Shown: piece after piece, positions 9,765-21,498 of the stretch
Numbering within the stretch: the stretch's first letter is position 1
Layout of the letters: the number at the start of each line of letters is the position of its first letter
NCBI RefSeq assembly: GCF_029867415.1
Contig: NC_081185.1
Coordinates: 38,882,766-38,946,765 of the forward strand
DNA from: Vicia villosa
Taxonomy: Eukaryota; Streptophyta; Magnoliopsida; Fabales; Fabaceae
Direction of reading: 5' to 3'
Length of the DNA: 64,000 nt
Made by a program: the position numbers and the translations under genes
The notes under the pieces: generated by a model
What the model saw: only the letters and a program-made list of their open reading frames with translations
What the model was told of the DNA's origin: nothing
Databases searched by the model: none

Positions 9765-12083
9765 CCTCAAAGTTGGACATCTTCAAATGAAAAACAACTT
9801 TCATAGTGGCTTATATAGGACATCTTGAGGTTTCCAAAAAGTCCTAGAACTCATCCATTCCATAAAAATTAAGGGAGATATGCCTTGTCAAAGTTGGACC
9901 AGTTTAAGAGAAAAAATGTGAAGTAAAAGGCTTCAAAATGGATTTCTTTGCAAAGAGGTCAAACTTTTTATGGCCCAAACTTGATTCTTAAGTTATCCAA
10001 GACTCCAAACTCAATTCCCACGAATTTTGGATTTTTATTTGATTTTATGTGAATCATTTATCATTTAAAAGTGATAATTAATCATGGAAAATCAAATATT
10101 TGGCTAAGGATCTTATTCTAATCATATTCAATCATCATTTAAGGCATATTACCAATATAATTTTGTGCTCTACAAGATTGATTGGAAGATATTGAGATTT
10201 GGCCAATTTTAGAAGCTTTTACAAACAAATTTCCAATCAAATTTTCAAGATAACAAATATATGATTCAATGAGATTCTTTCTGGTCTTATTCACCTAATT
10301 CACACTATTATAAGTAGTGAACAAATTCAGACCCCAAGGGTACGAATTTCTGTAGTCGAGACCTCACCTTCAAACTCCAAAAAAATCAAGAATAAGTCAA
10401 GATCGAATTTGGAATTTGAGTGAGATTCAAGGTGTTTTGAAGGTTCCAATATACTCCTTGGACAATTATGAAGCTGACCAGACCATCCTCATCAAGCAAC
10501 ACGTCCAGAATTACGAGCAATTCGCCACGGTTTGCACCTTTCTATTCAAGCTCGATTTCAATAATTTATGCATTATCAATAAAAATCCATTGCATATTTG
10601 TGTTTAGTATTGTGTTTTGATCGATTCTGGAGATTTATTCGTATTTATATGCTGTTATGAATGATATGCCATTGTTAGGGTTTTTAGCTTCAATTAGGGG
10701 TTTTCAGTACAGGTAGAATCTGGTTCAATTGAGGCTATGGTTGTGTTTGTGAGGTCTGGACGATCTCATCCATGGCCTCACGAAAATTTTCTATTGTGTT
10801 TTGCTGGTATTCGCTATTCGCAGGGGCTATGGCAACGAAAGTGTCTGTCGGTATAGCCTATGGCAACGGACGAAGGTTGAAGATAATGTCGTGGCAAGAC
10901 ATCATTGGCTGATTCAAATGGGACGCGCGCTTTTTGTTATTTGAGATTCTGAAGGATCACGTGCACGCACCTCATAAAGGACCATGGTGTATCCCCCTGA
11001 TCCAACCATTAGATCTTCCCCTCATCTGATCAAACGCTCCAGGAGGCGTAGGCTCACCATACTCACTCAGCCATGAGTCACATTGGATCACTCACGCTAA
11101 GTTCCAATTTTTTTTATATTTTATTGCATAAATTGGTTTTATTTATTTTCTTTTATTCTTTTTATTTTATTTGTTTAATAAATTTTCTTTTAATTAAAAT
11201 TCTTTTAATCTTCTTTTATAAAAGCATTTATTTCCAATAATTTTTATTTCATAATCAATTAATTAATTTTATTTGGTTCTTAATAATATGTTTTTATTTT
11301 GATTTAAATAATTAAATGATTAAATTAATTTGATTGTTTAATTGTTTAATTAATTATAAATATTTTTATTAATTGATTAAAATACATATTAGGGTTAGGT
11401 AATTTAATCGAAAATTTATTTTTGTCGATTTAATTAATTAGGTTGAAAACCAATAATTAATTAATTTGGTTTTATTTTATTTTATTAACCATAGTTAACT
11501 TGTGCCCTAATCAGGGTTTGTGAGGTTTATCATTAGATCATTCATACACTAAAAAATTTCCTTTTCTTTGTGTAACTTTTCAGGGTTATCTCAGGATCCT
11601 CCGACTACATGCCATACCAATCGAAAAGCTAAGTTCTAACTCTTTTTATAGGTTCAATTAGGGTTTACTTCATCTGTTAATGAATTCTTCCTACACTCAC
11701 CCTCCTCCTTTGCCTTTATTGATTTTCAGGGTTAACCAATCAGTCAAAGCTCAAACCTTCGGTAACCCTAAAACTCGTTCTTTTTTTCTTTAATTATTAC
11801 TTGTGTTAAATCTATTGCTTTATGGGATTATTTTATTGCTTTTATTCCCCTTCCCCATGGCTATATTTTGTAACTGCTCTTGGGTTGTATTGTGTGGCCT
11901 TAAAGGCACTTAAACTGTTATTATAACTGCGTGGTTAGTAATTTAGGGAGTGCAACCTCAAACTGAATTTAGAATAACTAATTTTCAAGATAATTATCTG
12001 AATTGAATCACGTGATTGTGCACCCACACACCTTTTATGGTAACCTCTTTTGTTGCCTGTTGCCTGTTGCCTTGTTGCTTTTT
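9763..12083 (+). repeat. Ogre-C LTR, first part
   Basis: 11500-12078 matches the reverse complement of the Ogre-D LTR (42690-43250), including the repeated TTGCCTG block near 12055-12075. The LTR resumes at 24654 after Ogre-B, ending at a primer site at 34314. A TATA-like TTATAAG lies near 10310. No LTR start is recognisable, so the 5' end is probably lost at the AT microsatellite. No gene seen; 10416-10607 is a chance ORF. Confidence 0.75.
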
Positions 12084-15000
12084 TGTCGCACGCTAGCAAA
12101 ATTTGAACAGAGTCGCCACCAATATATTTATGCCCATAGGGGGAAAGTAATATCAGAAAACCTGGAATAAAGAAAGGATAAGAAAAGGTCTTGCGACCAA
12201 AGATCGGGTAAGAAGTCGGTTACGCAAGGGGAAGGTATTAGCACCCCTCATGTCTGTGGTACTCCACAAGATCCACTTATGTTTGTTCTATTCTAAGGGT
12301 GTGTTATCGATAAATCTAAAGCTCAATGCAAATGGAATGCATGCAAAATAAAGAAAAAGAAATACGGGGAAAAAAAGGTTTATAAATAGTTGTGCTCGCT
12401 TAGGGCGTCGTAGTTCGGCTCATAAGTTTTTGTTTGTTTTTGTGTTTTTTAGTGGACGGAGTTACATTCGCGATCTAGCATTAGGATAGCAGCTCGTTGA
12501 GTGGAGTATTGTGTGTTACCAGTCTGCGATCGAAAGGAAGCAACAGATAGAAGATTGGTTTGTGTTTTTTAGGTGTAATTCTATGATGGACAAAACCCAC
12601 TACAAGGCTTCGCATCACTTCCTTACTTTGTTTAGGTCTGAGCCTTTATTAAGTGTTTTAAGATGTTTTTCGTTGGGTGTCTTTTAAGGGAAATTAATTT
12701 GTGATTGAATCATGCCTTAAAAGTTTAAGTGTTTAGAGAAATACATCAAAGCCTACGCCTCTATCATTTCTTTAAATAGCGGGTAAGAAATACATCGAGG
12801 CCTACACCTCAATCATTTCCCCCACTAAGTAGAAAAGAACATACATCGGGGCCTACGCCCCAAACATTTCTTTCTAACTATGAAAAAAGGTAATGGCATG
12901 ATTCGCGTCGTCCTTTTTTAATGTTTTGAAGTTGAAAAGAAAAAGGGAAGAAAAACTAGCCTAAAATGACCAACTAGCCTAATGTTATGATTATACCTAA
13001 ATGTTAGGATTTAAAGGGAAAGACTAAGCCTAATGGTCATGAAGATGGGTCCTAAAATCTAAGGAAATGTACAAGTGAAATTACAAGTAAAAATCACAAG
13101 CAAACATGATACAAAATTAGTACTAAAATTGACTTGAAATGACTTGAAATATAGCACAAAACATGGAATAAAAGGATTCAAAATATAGTGCAAAAATTAG
13201 CCTAAAAATACTATTATTTCTATGAGATTTTTATAGGTCAAAACGAATTCTAATGAAGCAAAAAGAAAATAAAATGATTAGCCTAACAAAACTAATATTT
13301 TTGTGATTATTCTTTATGACAAAATATGTGTATTAAAGGTCTAAAATGATGGTAGAAAATTAGTATTTTATCACCTAAAAGAAATGGCAAAAAAATCTAA
13401 TAGAACCTAAATAAAAAATGTAAACTGGGGGTGGAACAATGAATTATATGGTGTGACTAGCACAGGCGCAGGGCCCAGTCTGAGCAGGCCCAACAGAGTT
13501 TTATTGTTACAGTTTTCTATGGCAAAAAAGGACGATGGGCCTAAAGGGAGTGATGAATAGCAGTGGCCCAATATAGGTTTTTTTTGTTATACAACTTTTG
13601 TTTAGCCAAAAATGGCGCAGCACTGGGCCTCAGGGGGTGTAACAATTAGAGGCCCAAGTTAATGGGTCTTGATCCAATTTCAAAAGTCAGGTTTTTAATT
13701 CCAACTAAACCTTACGTTAATTTTGATTAATCTCTATTATCAAGTCATAATAATATTAATCATGCATACTAAACCTTTAAATCTCAATCCACTTATATTA
13801 ATTTTAATTAACCTGAATTAATTAGAAAAGGGACAAAAGAAAGATAATAATTAGGGTTCAATCGTGACCCTTCGCCTCTCACCAACTCAGATTCGCTCTT
13901 TCTCTGACATTCATCCGCTCGCCGGAAATCTCTCCACCGCACCATAGGCGGTGGAGCTCCCCTTATTGCAAAAATTAACTACGTCAAAACGTTCATCTCC
14001 TCCCCCTCTTTCTAAATATCTAAGCCTTTTTCGAAGATTTTCTCTCAACTCTCTCTAATCAGCGCGAGAAGCAAACCCTAGATCTAAGAAGAAACGGAAT
14101 CAAACATCCACGGTTGCGAATCAAGGAGCGAGATCATGGGGGAAATAATCAGAAGACATCAATCTACCATATAGCATTAACAAAGGCGCAAAGAAGATGG
14201 AAAGAGCGAGTCGAAGACTTACCTGAATAGCAATAACCGTTGACGTAAGCCAGAGGGGAGGATCTGTGTGCTTGAATCGCGAAATAAACGCAGTTGAAAG
14301 GAGATGTTGATTCAGGTAACTTCGAATCCTTATTTGTATTTTACTCTCTTCTTTTTCTTCTTCTTCGGTCTTGATTTCATTCTGAGATTGTTGCGTTAGG
14401 TCATTGTGCAATTAAGGTATTGTTGAGTGATGACGAGAGTTGTAAGGAGAGTATGAAGATGATTGAATATGGAGATTCAGAGAGGGTGCGTGAGGCTGTG
14501 CTTCACCTCTTTCAGAGCTTGATCAATGCTCTGAAGAAGTTGATGAAGAAGCTTTGATTGTAGGGAATGGAACTGGGAGCGATTGAAGATGAATGGATAA
14601 TGGTGAAGATGATGAAAAGTGGAGCTTCTCTCTGATAATGAGAGAGAACTTTGAGATTCTAGGTGATTATGGTGATTATGGTGATTATTTCATGAAAAAT
14701 ATTGCTTTGTAACTTGTGCTAAGAACCATTGATGTAACTTGTGATTTTATATGGTTTTCTATTCTGAATTTAGATTTTGTAATGCACTTGGACTCCTGAA
14801 CTTGTGATGAAATATGGCTCTTGAAAGTCTAAACGGTCTTTCCTTTCAAATCAATTAGGATCCTTTTTCCTTTTAATATACATTAATCGAACTTTAAAAG
14901 CCCAATAATATTCAGATATATAACACCCATTAGCGTAACCCACATCTTTTTCTTGCGTAGGAACCAAAGATGATGATTTGCCATCCATGTAGCCAAGTGG

Positions 15001-15235
15001 CCTAACATCTCAAATAATAAACCTGAATTTGAACCAAATTGTCGTACGTTGAGGACTGACTTAATAGGGCTTCTAATGACGATAGAGACCTTAATCTGTT
15101 CCATAATCCTTGATCCCATATCTAGTTATTGATTTAGAGAATGCATAATTTTATTTATGACTTAAGATGCAAATGCAGATGAAGCAATAAACCAATTAGA
15201 AATAGAATTAGATGGGCAAATTTTGGGGTGCAACA
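12084..15235 (-). repeat. 3' LTR of Ogre-B
   Basis: It ends on the plus strand in GGGGTGCAACA like the right LTR and is collinear with it. It lacks about 680 bp present at 23390-24066 (including the TATA box), a short block near 19820-19865, and the foldback insertion. It is 3152 bp against 5154 bp. ORF 14121-14411 is conserved in the other LTR (22837-23127) only because the DNA is duplicated. Confidence 0.9.
12740..12865. repeat. Three short hairpin repeats in the Ogre-B LTR
   Basis: Three units of the form 'tacatc-stem-CCTAC-stem-atcattt'. The second pairs GAGG with CCTC (12797-12810), the third GGGG with CCCC (12848-12861). The loop is nearly constant while both arms differ. The same trio lies at 20240-20285 and 21503-21590 in the other LTR, split by the foldback element. 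Confidence 0.8.
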
Positions 15236-15249
15236 GCTGCCCCTATTTA
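15236..15249 (-). other. Polypurine tract of Ogre-B
   Basis: On the minus strand AAATAGGGGCAGC directly precedes the LTR start TGTTGC. It primes plus-strand DNA synthesis in LTR elements. A similar tract precedes the Ogre-E 3' LTR. Confidence 0.8.
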
Positions 15250-15419
15250 ATCATCTTAAACCTGAAGGTGAGATTGGCACTAGCCTTTCGACTATTCAAG
15301 GTAGAAGAAGATTAAATATCAATGGAACCTGAAAAATTTGCTTGATGAGAGGTAGGATCCACTAGGGAAAAGATGGTGTCAATTCCACTAAGGAATAATG
15401 TATCGATTCTGGACTGATC

Positions 15420-16440
15420 AAATTAACTCTGGGTTAGGGACGAAATAAACATCATCTCTGGGTGAAAAAGAAGATTAAGTCAACTCTGGGTTGAAGAATA
15501 AAGGGAGGTCAACTCGGGGTTGGATAAGAGGTAAACATCAACTCTGAGTTGAGAACGCAAAGGGAAATCAGTATTAGTGGGACAAGATATAGGCATCAAC
15601 TCTAGGTTGAAATAGAAAGCAAGGAAATCAACTTTGGGTTGAACAAGGAATTGGATAATAACTATGGGTTGAAAGAGGAAAGATGAACAATTAGAAATAA
15701 TCGTCAACTCTGGGTTGAGTGGGAAAGAGAAGAGATAACCGTCAACTCTGGGTTGAGAGGGAAATAAGAAAAGATAACCGTCAACTCTGGGTTGAGTGGG
15801 AAAGGAAAACAAGAAGTAACCGTCAACTCTGGGTTGAGTGGGAATAGAAATTAACAAGGAATAACCGTCAACTCTGGGTTGAGAGGGAAAAGACAACAGA
15901 TAACCGTCAACTCTGGGTTGAGTGGGAAAGAAGACAAGATAACCGTCAACTCTGGGTTGAGAGGGAAAGGAGGAGTCAAATCTGGATTGAATAAAGGATG
16001 ACCGTCAACTCTGGGTTGAGATCAATTCTGGATTGAATAAAGGATAACTGTCAACTCTGGGTTGAGTGGGAAAGGAAAGAGATAATCGTCAACTCTAGGT
16101 TGAGTGGGAAAGAGAAAAGATCACCGTCAACTCTGGGTTGAGTGGGAAAAGGAATCAATTTTGGATTGAGTAACAAAGATAACCGTCAATTCTGGGTTGA
16201 TGGGCAAGAGATAAAAGATAACCGTCAATTCAAGATTGAGTGGGAAAAGACAAAAGATAACCGTCAACTCTGGGTTGAGTGGGAAAGAAATAAAAGAAAG
16301 GTCAAACTGGGGTTGAAAATGGATAACCATCAACTCTGGGTTGAGTGAGAAGATATAATTAACTCGGGGTTAAAGATGAAAGGAAAGTCAACTCTGGGTT
16401 GAATACAAAAACATCAACTCTGGGTTGAAGAAAGATGAAC
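15420..16440. repeat. Tandem mini-hairpin array 'TCAACTCTGGGTTGA'
   Basis: More than 20 copies of a unit near 40-50 bp, each with TCAAC, a five-base loop and GTTGA. Variants keep the pairing: TCAAT/ATTGA near 16028 and 16220, TTAAC/GTTAA near 16358. It lies in the Ogre-B interior near the 3' LTR, the known hypervariable 3' untranslated region of Tat-lineage elements. The ORFs at 15480-15896 and 16127-16348 are translations of the repeat. Confidence 0.92.
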
Positions 16441-17640
16441 ATGATTGACTTTGGGAGATGACACCACAATGGTAACTCTGAGTGATCCAGTGGAATATCA
16501 ATTTGAATACTTTGTAGGGACCTCATCTGATGAGTAACTTGGCTTATGCTTCATATGCAATGTTTGATTTATTTAATGCACTTCTAGAGATGCAATGCAA
16601 TGAATTCTATATGCAGTATACTGATTAATCAGAGTTTCTGCTTTGTGTGAAATAGATTAGGTGGAGTTCAAAAACTCTATTTGAGATTCAAGGTGAGGTG
16701 GATGCCCCTGCTTTATTGATGATTGGATCATTGTTTTATGGGAATGCAATGATATGCATGATGCATGTATGATTATGAACGGGATGATTGTCTCCATGAT
16801 ATGGGGGATGGATAGAAGGTACCCTTGTGGAAGGATTATTGCTTATGGATAGCATTGATGAAGGTGTTGGCGAAGGTGTTTGGCTCGACTCCTCGACACC
16901 TGTCTCGATATCTGACACTTGATTGAAGATGAGGAAATGAATTGTTACTAGCTTGCCCCAGCTTGTAGGGTCTTTTGAGAAAGAACTCTGATGTGCTTGA
17001 ATCATGGAGATTTGAAATGGTCTACCCTAGTGTAGATCATGGACTGAATGCCCTAGATTGAAAGGAACTCTTCCACCTAATGGATTCTTCAGATATTTGC
17101 TCAGTGGATGACCAACCTTTGCCCTTGTAAGATTACTTGATGGAATTTCAATGTTGAACTTTCGTTGGTATCAAGTACTTATCTTCCGGTTAGAGACAAT
17201 TCTTTTTTGAAAAAGATAATGAAAATGCAATGCACATGTTAATCTCAAAGGAGAAGTTTTTATTTGTCTATAATGTTATATTGATACTAACACAAATGAC
17301 AAGCAATATTAGGAGTCAGTTTGACATGATTTTACAGTTTGTATGCTTTCACAACAAACCCTGCTTCAATTAGGACTTTTGAGGGTTGTAACGTGGTCGG
17401 GTTCACGGTTTGAGAAACCTAGGATAAAGGCTCAAGTTCTACTTAACCCACCCCTTCTTCGTGATGTTCTCCAGTCATACGTTCAGCTATTTCGACACGA
17501 GTATTCGCCTTTCAGGAAGGATTGTGATGGATGAGGATCCTTTATGGCTTTTATGGAGGTGGCAGTCACCCTTTGGTGCTTTTGTTGATGGTCACAACAA
17601 CTTGTCCTTTGGAGGATTTTTCTTGTTCTTGTCTTTTGTT
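16441..17640 (-). other. Ogre-B interior, no gene
   Basis: Non-coding interior DNA. The small ORFs (16736-17005, 17343-17534, 17461-17712) show no recognisable domain. The segment after 17560 resembles the region following pol in Ogre-E. Confidence 0.6.
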
Positions 17641-17649
17641 TTCCCTGAC

Positions 17650-17764
17650 TTTTGCCTGGACAAAAAGTTTCTTTTGATTTCAGTGTTCGTTGTCCAGCGG
17701 GATATGCCCTAATTTTTGCCTAAGTCATTTGCTTCAAAGCTTTTCCTTCTTTTTGACTTAGCGG
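17650..17764. repeat. Two hairpin modules 'TTTTGCC-stem-loop-stem-GCGGG'
   Basis: Module 1 pairs TGGACAA (17657-17663) with TTGTCCA (17690-17696). Module 2 pairs TAAGTCA (17721-17727) with TGACTTA (17754-17760). Both are flanked by TTTTGCC and GCGGG. Related modules occur at 49431-49590 after the Ogre-E pol stop, which places these in an Ogre 3' untranslated region. Confidence 0.85.
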
Positions 17765-18720
17765 GCTATTGTTTCTTTCTTTTTTTTCATAGCTTTCTTT
17801 TCATTCTTTTTGTCTCTCGGTCGGGAACAAGTTGTATGACTTTTGTGATTGACTTGATGAAAAGGTAGTGACTGCCTTGTTCTCAGTGAATGAGAGACAT
17901 CCATTGTGGATTGTGCTCTTCTTCTTTTGTTGTGAGAGATGGGATATGATTGATCCTCTGATGGAGTACCTAAAAGTTGAGCGCTCGGTTGCACTAGCTG
18001 AAGACTACCCTGCCCCTGGTTGAGATTGAGGGTTTTGAATTTTTTTGAAAAGAAACTACTACTTCTTATGCTCAAAGGGGTTGATGAAGGTTTCACTCCC
18101 TTATAACTCCAGTGTTTAGGAATTGAAATAATGCATGTACATCGTCAGCAGGATCTTTGTTCCAAAAGCATACAGTTAGTAATTCATGTGTTTTTGGTTT
18201 TCATCATTCTCCTTTTTTGGTTTCTTAAGACAAATGAGTTGAATAACAATGAACATAATGACAAAGATGAAATGGTTTGAGAAAAACATGTATATTGCAT
18301 TGTTTTTATTTATTCAAACAGAATGAGTTTCTTACAATGAGAAGTACTTGATAACAATGAAAATAGTACAATTGAAAATACTAGAGAAATCTATACAATG
18401 GCAAGCTTGGCCTTATTCTAATGCAAATGAAATGTTCTCTGACAAACATAAAGTCTTCAGGTTTCACTGGTGGAAAGTTGCCCTTATGAGGAGGCATGGA
18501 GTTTTCTGATAGTAGCTTGATCTTATTTGTAATTCCCCATGATTCTTCTTCTGTGAGCTCTTGTCAAATATCGGTGTGGAGGAATCATCTTGACTGATCT
18601 GATGGAGAGGAAGAATGTAAGAGTCTTGATAACCATGGATGCATATGCATGAATGCAAAATATTAATGATGGTACAAATACGGCGTAAATCAGGATCAAG
18701 GCCTCTTGGATAACAGCTTC
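17765..18720 (-). other. Ogre-B interior, no gene
   Basis: No supported gene. It continues the non-coding interior; 17758-18096 and 18464-18856 are chance ORFs without family features. Confidence 0.55.
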
Positions 18721-18734
18721 TCATGGTCAATAAG

Positions 18735-18990
18735 ATATGGTCGAATCCTCCAGATTCAGAGGTTCGACGTTTCTTTCTGGATAAATAGCTTGTGCATAAG
18801 TCAAAGATGGTTGAACCCTCCAGATTCAGAGGTTCGACGTTGATTCTGATAGACAACTAATGTAGAACTTCTGTATAAGTCAAAGATGGTCGAATCCTCA
18901 AGATTCAGAGGTTCGACGTTGATTCTGATAGATAACCTTTGCATAAGTCGCATAAGGTCGAACCTTCCAGATTCAGAGGTTCGACGTTGA
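18735..18990. repeat. Four-copy hairpin repeat 'GTCGAACC...GGTTCGAC'
   Basis: Four units about 65-80 bp apart. Each has GTCGAAYC, the spacer CTCCAGATTCAGA or a close variant, then GGTTCGAC, followed by 'gttgattctgatagata'. The fourth copy (near 18956-18985) pairs perfectly over eight bases; the others have one G-T type change. Confidence 0.85.
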
Positions 18991-19480
18991 TTATGATAGA
19001 TAGCATGAATGGCTTGGGGTAGGATGGAGGCGTTTTTTCCTACAAAACAAAATTTCCCAACCCCTCTCACAGGTAGGATCTAGTATTTGGTATGTCAAAA
19101 GGGTCACCAGCCATTATAGTTCTCCTGAAATACTATCATTGTGCATCTACACGCCAATGATTGTACCTCATTTGAACCTGGACTGGGCATGGGTCTCATG
19201 CTCGCACTAGACAAGACCTGACATCTCGTTGGCGTCATGATCCACTCTATCCTAAGTGTCCTAAGTAACACTCTAGCCTGGGTATTGGGCCTTTTACCTC
19301 AAATCAGTAACATTCCATCCCAACCGAATAGCATAATAATAATCCACAATATAGGAAAATAAAAATGCAAGGCATAAAGAAAATAAAGCAATAAAGCAAT
19401 AAAGTAATAAAGCAATAAAACAGTAAATAAACACCCAAAGAAAAGAAAACAAACACAAGCTAGGATCGACTAAGCTAGGT
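18991..19480 (-). other. Ogre-B leader next to its primer site
   Basis: Untranslated leader by position, immediately inside the primer site. It includes a run of 'caataaagcaataaag' repeats near 19385-19425. No gene seen. Confidence 0.55.
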
Positions 19481-19497
19481 CCCCAGCAGAGTCGCCA
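19481..19497 (-). other. Primer binding site of Ogre-B (tRNA-Arg type)
   Basis: Minus strand TGGCGACTCTGCTGGGG, two bases inside the 5' LTR end at 19500. It is identical to the Ogre-C and Ogre-D sites and fixes the element's orientation. Confidence 0.9.
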
Positions 19498-20286
19498 GCT
19501 GTCGCATGCTCGCGAAATGTGAACAGAGTCGCCACCAATATATTTATCCCATAGGGGGGAAAGGAATATCAGAAAACCTGGAATAAAGAAAGGATAAGAA
19601 AAGGTCTTGCGACCAAAGATCGGGTAAGAAGTCGGTTACGCAAGGGGAAGGTATTAGCACAACTCACGTCTGTGGTACTCCACAGGATCCACTTATGTTT
19701 GTTCTATTCTAAGGGTGTGTTATCTATAAATCTAAAGCTCAATGCAAAGGGAATGCATGCAAAAGAAAGAAAGGGAAATACGGGGAAAAACGGTTTATAA
19801 ATAGTTGTGCTCGCTCAGGCCCCGCGACCTAATGCCTATGTATCCCTTTTAGGAATCAGAGCGCCGTAGTTCCGCTCACAAGTTTTTGTTTGTTTTTGTG
19901 TTTTTTAGTGGACGGAGTTACATTCGTAATCTAGCATTAGGATAGCAGCTCTTGAGTGGGGTCTTGTGCGTTACCAGTCTACGATCGAAAGGAAGCAACA
20001 TGTCCGATTAAAGGGAAAGAATGCCCTGAATGCAAGAGAGAGAAGAGAGAAGATTGGTTTGTGTTTTTTAGGTGTAATTCCATGATGGACAAAACCCACT
20101 ACAAGGCTTCACATCACTTCCTTACTTTGTTTAGGTCTGAGCCTTTATTAAGTGTTTTAAGATGTTTTTGGTTGGGTGTCTTTTAAGGGAAATTAATTTG
20201 TGATTGAATCATGCCTTAAAAGTTTAAGTGTTTAGAGAAATACATCAACGCCTACGCCTCAATCATTTCTCTAAATAGCGGGTAAG

Positions 20287-21498
20287 TGTAACACCCCGAT
20301 ATCCGCTGCACGCATCAACCGTGTCGGCCAACCGAGCATGTTACCGGCTTAATCAATAATCCCCCCTAGGTCCGCTTATCGGCTGCCCAGGAAATATTGT
20401 TTTTGCCTCCCGCAGGAATCGAACCATGTACCTAGGGGTTAAGTACATATTCATAGCAATTCCTGCTACCAATTGAGCTAGTAGCTCAAGTGGTAGCAGG
20501 AATTGCTATGAATATGTACTTAACCCCTAGGTACATGGTTCGATTCCTGCGGGAGGCAAAAACAATATTTCCTGGGCAGCCGATAAGCGGACCTAGGGGG
20601 GATTATTGATTAAGCCGGTAACATGCTCGGTTGGCCGACACGGTTGATGCGTGCAGCGGATATCGGGGTGTTACATTAAAAAGGCGCCTTTTTAATGTAA
20701 CACCCCGATATCCGCTGCACGCATCAACCGTGTCGGCCAACCGAGCATGTTACCGGCTTAATCAATAATCCCCCCTAGGTCCGCTTATCGGCTGCCCAGG
20801 AAATATTGTTTTTGCCTCCCGCAGGAATCGAACCATGTACCTAGGGGTTAAGTACATATTCATAGCAATTCCTGCTACCACTTGAGCTAAAAGGCGCCTT
20901 TTTAATGTAACACCCTGGATTTCCGCTTACCCCGCAGGGCTTCCGGCCTACCAAGCATGTCACCAGCTTAATCAATAATCCCCCTAGGTCCGCTTACCGG
21001 CTGCCCAGGAAATATTGTTTTTGCCTTCCGCAGGAATCGAACCATGTACCTAGGGGTTAAGTACATATTCATAGCAATTCCTGCTACCACTTGAGCTACT
21101 CCTTTTTAATGTAACACCCCGATATCCGCTGCACGCATCAACCGTGTCGGCCAACCGAGCATGTTACCGACTTAATCAATAATCCCCCCTAGGTCCGCTT
21201 ATCGGCTGCCCAGGAAATATTGTTTTTGCCTCCCGCAGGAATCGAACCATGTACCTAGGGGTTAAGTACATATTCATAGCAATTCCTGCTACCACTTGAG
21301 CTACTAGCTCAATTGGTAGCAGGAATTGCTATGAATATGTACTTAACCCCTAGGTACATGGTTCGATTCCTGCGGGAGGCAAAAACAATATTTCCTGGGC
21401 AGCCGATAAGCGGACCTAGGGGGGATTATTGATTAAGCCGGTAACATGCTCGGTTGGCCGACACGGTTGATGCGTGCAGCGGATATCGGGGTGTTACA
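20287..21498. mobile_element. Foldback element of six tRNA-like modules
   Basis: The element begins TGTAACACCCCGATATCC and ends with its reverse complement. It is flanked by gtaag (20282-20286, 21499-21503), and the empty site is preserved in the other Ogre-B LTR near 12785. It contains six modules of about 194 bp: 20287-20480, 20696-20889, 20906-21098 and 21110-21303 in one orientation; 20482-20675 and 21305-21498 in the other. The end segments 20287-20675 and 21110-21498 (389 bp each) are reverse complements, and each is itself nearly palindromic. Read outward, modules start TAGCTCAANTGG and carry GGTTCGATTCC 56 bases on, like the A and B boxes of tRNA-derived Pol III promoters. No protein is encoded. 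SINE origin is likely but unproven. The third module from the left in that orientation (20906-21098) is divergent. Confidence 0.85.
20676..20695. repeat. 20-bp perfect palindrome between modules
   Basis: TTAAAAAGG-CG-CCTTTTTAA, reading the same on both strands, joins two modules tail to tail. Reduced versions lie at 20890-20905 and 21099-21109. Confidence 0.9.

Noticed and set aside
14121..14411. 96-residue minus-strand ORF repeated at 22837-23127
   Set aside because: It lies in both Ogre-B LTRs. Similarity reflects LTR duplication, and the composition is that of leader DNA.
15480..15896. ORF rich in PTQPRVDGY-like repeats
   Set aside because: It is the translation of the mini-hairpin tandem repeat, with frame and units both irregular.
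15420..16440. CRISPR-like spacing of repeats
   Set aside because: Plant DNA; the units are 40-50 bp, imperfect, with no unique spacers of constant length and no cas genes.
20480..20560. Possible tRNA gene in the foldback element
   Set aside because: Box sequences are good, but no acceptor stem forms, the T-arm pairs poorly, and the unit continues for 130 bases in SINE fashion.
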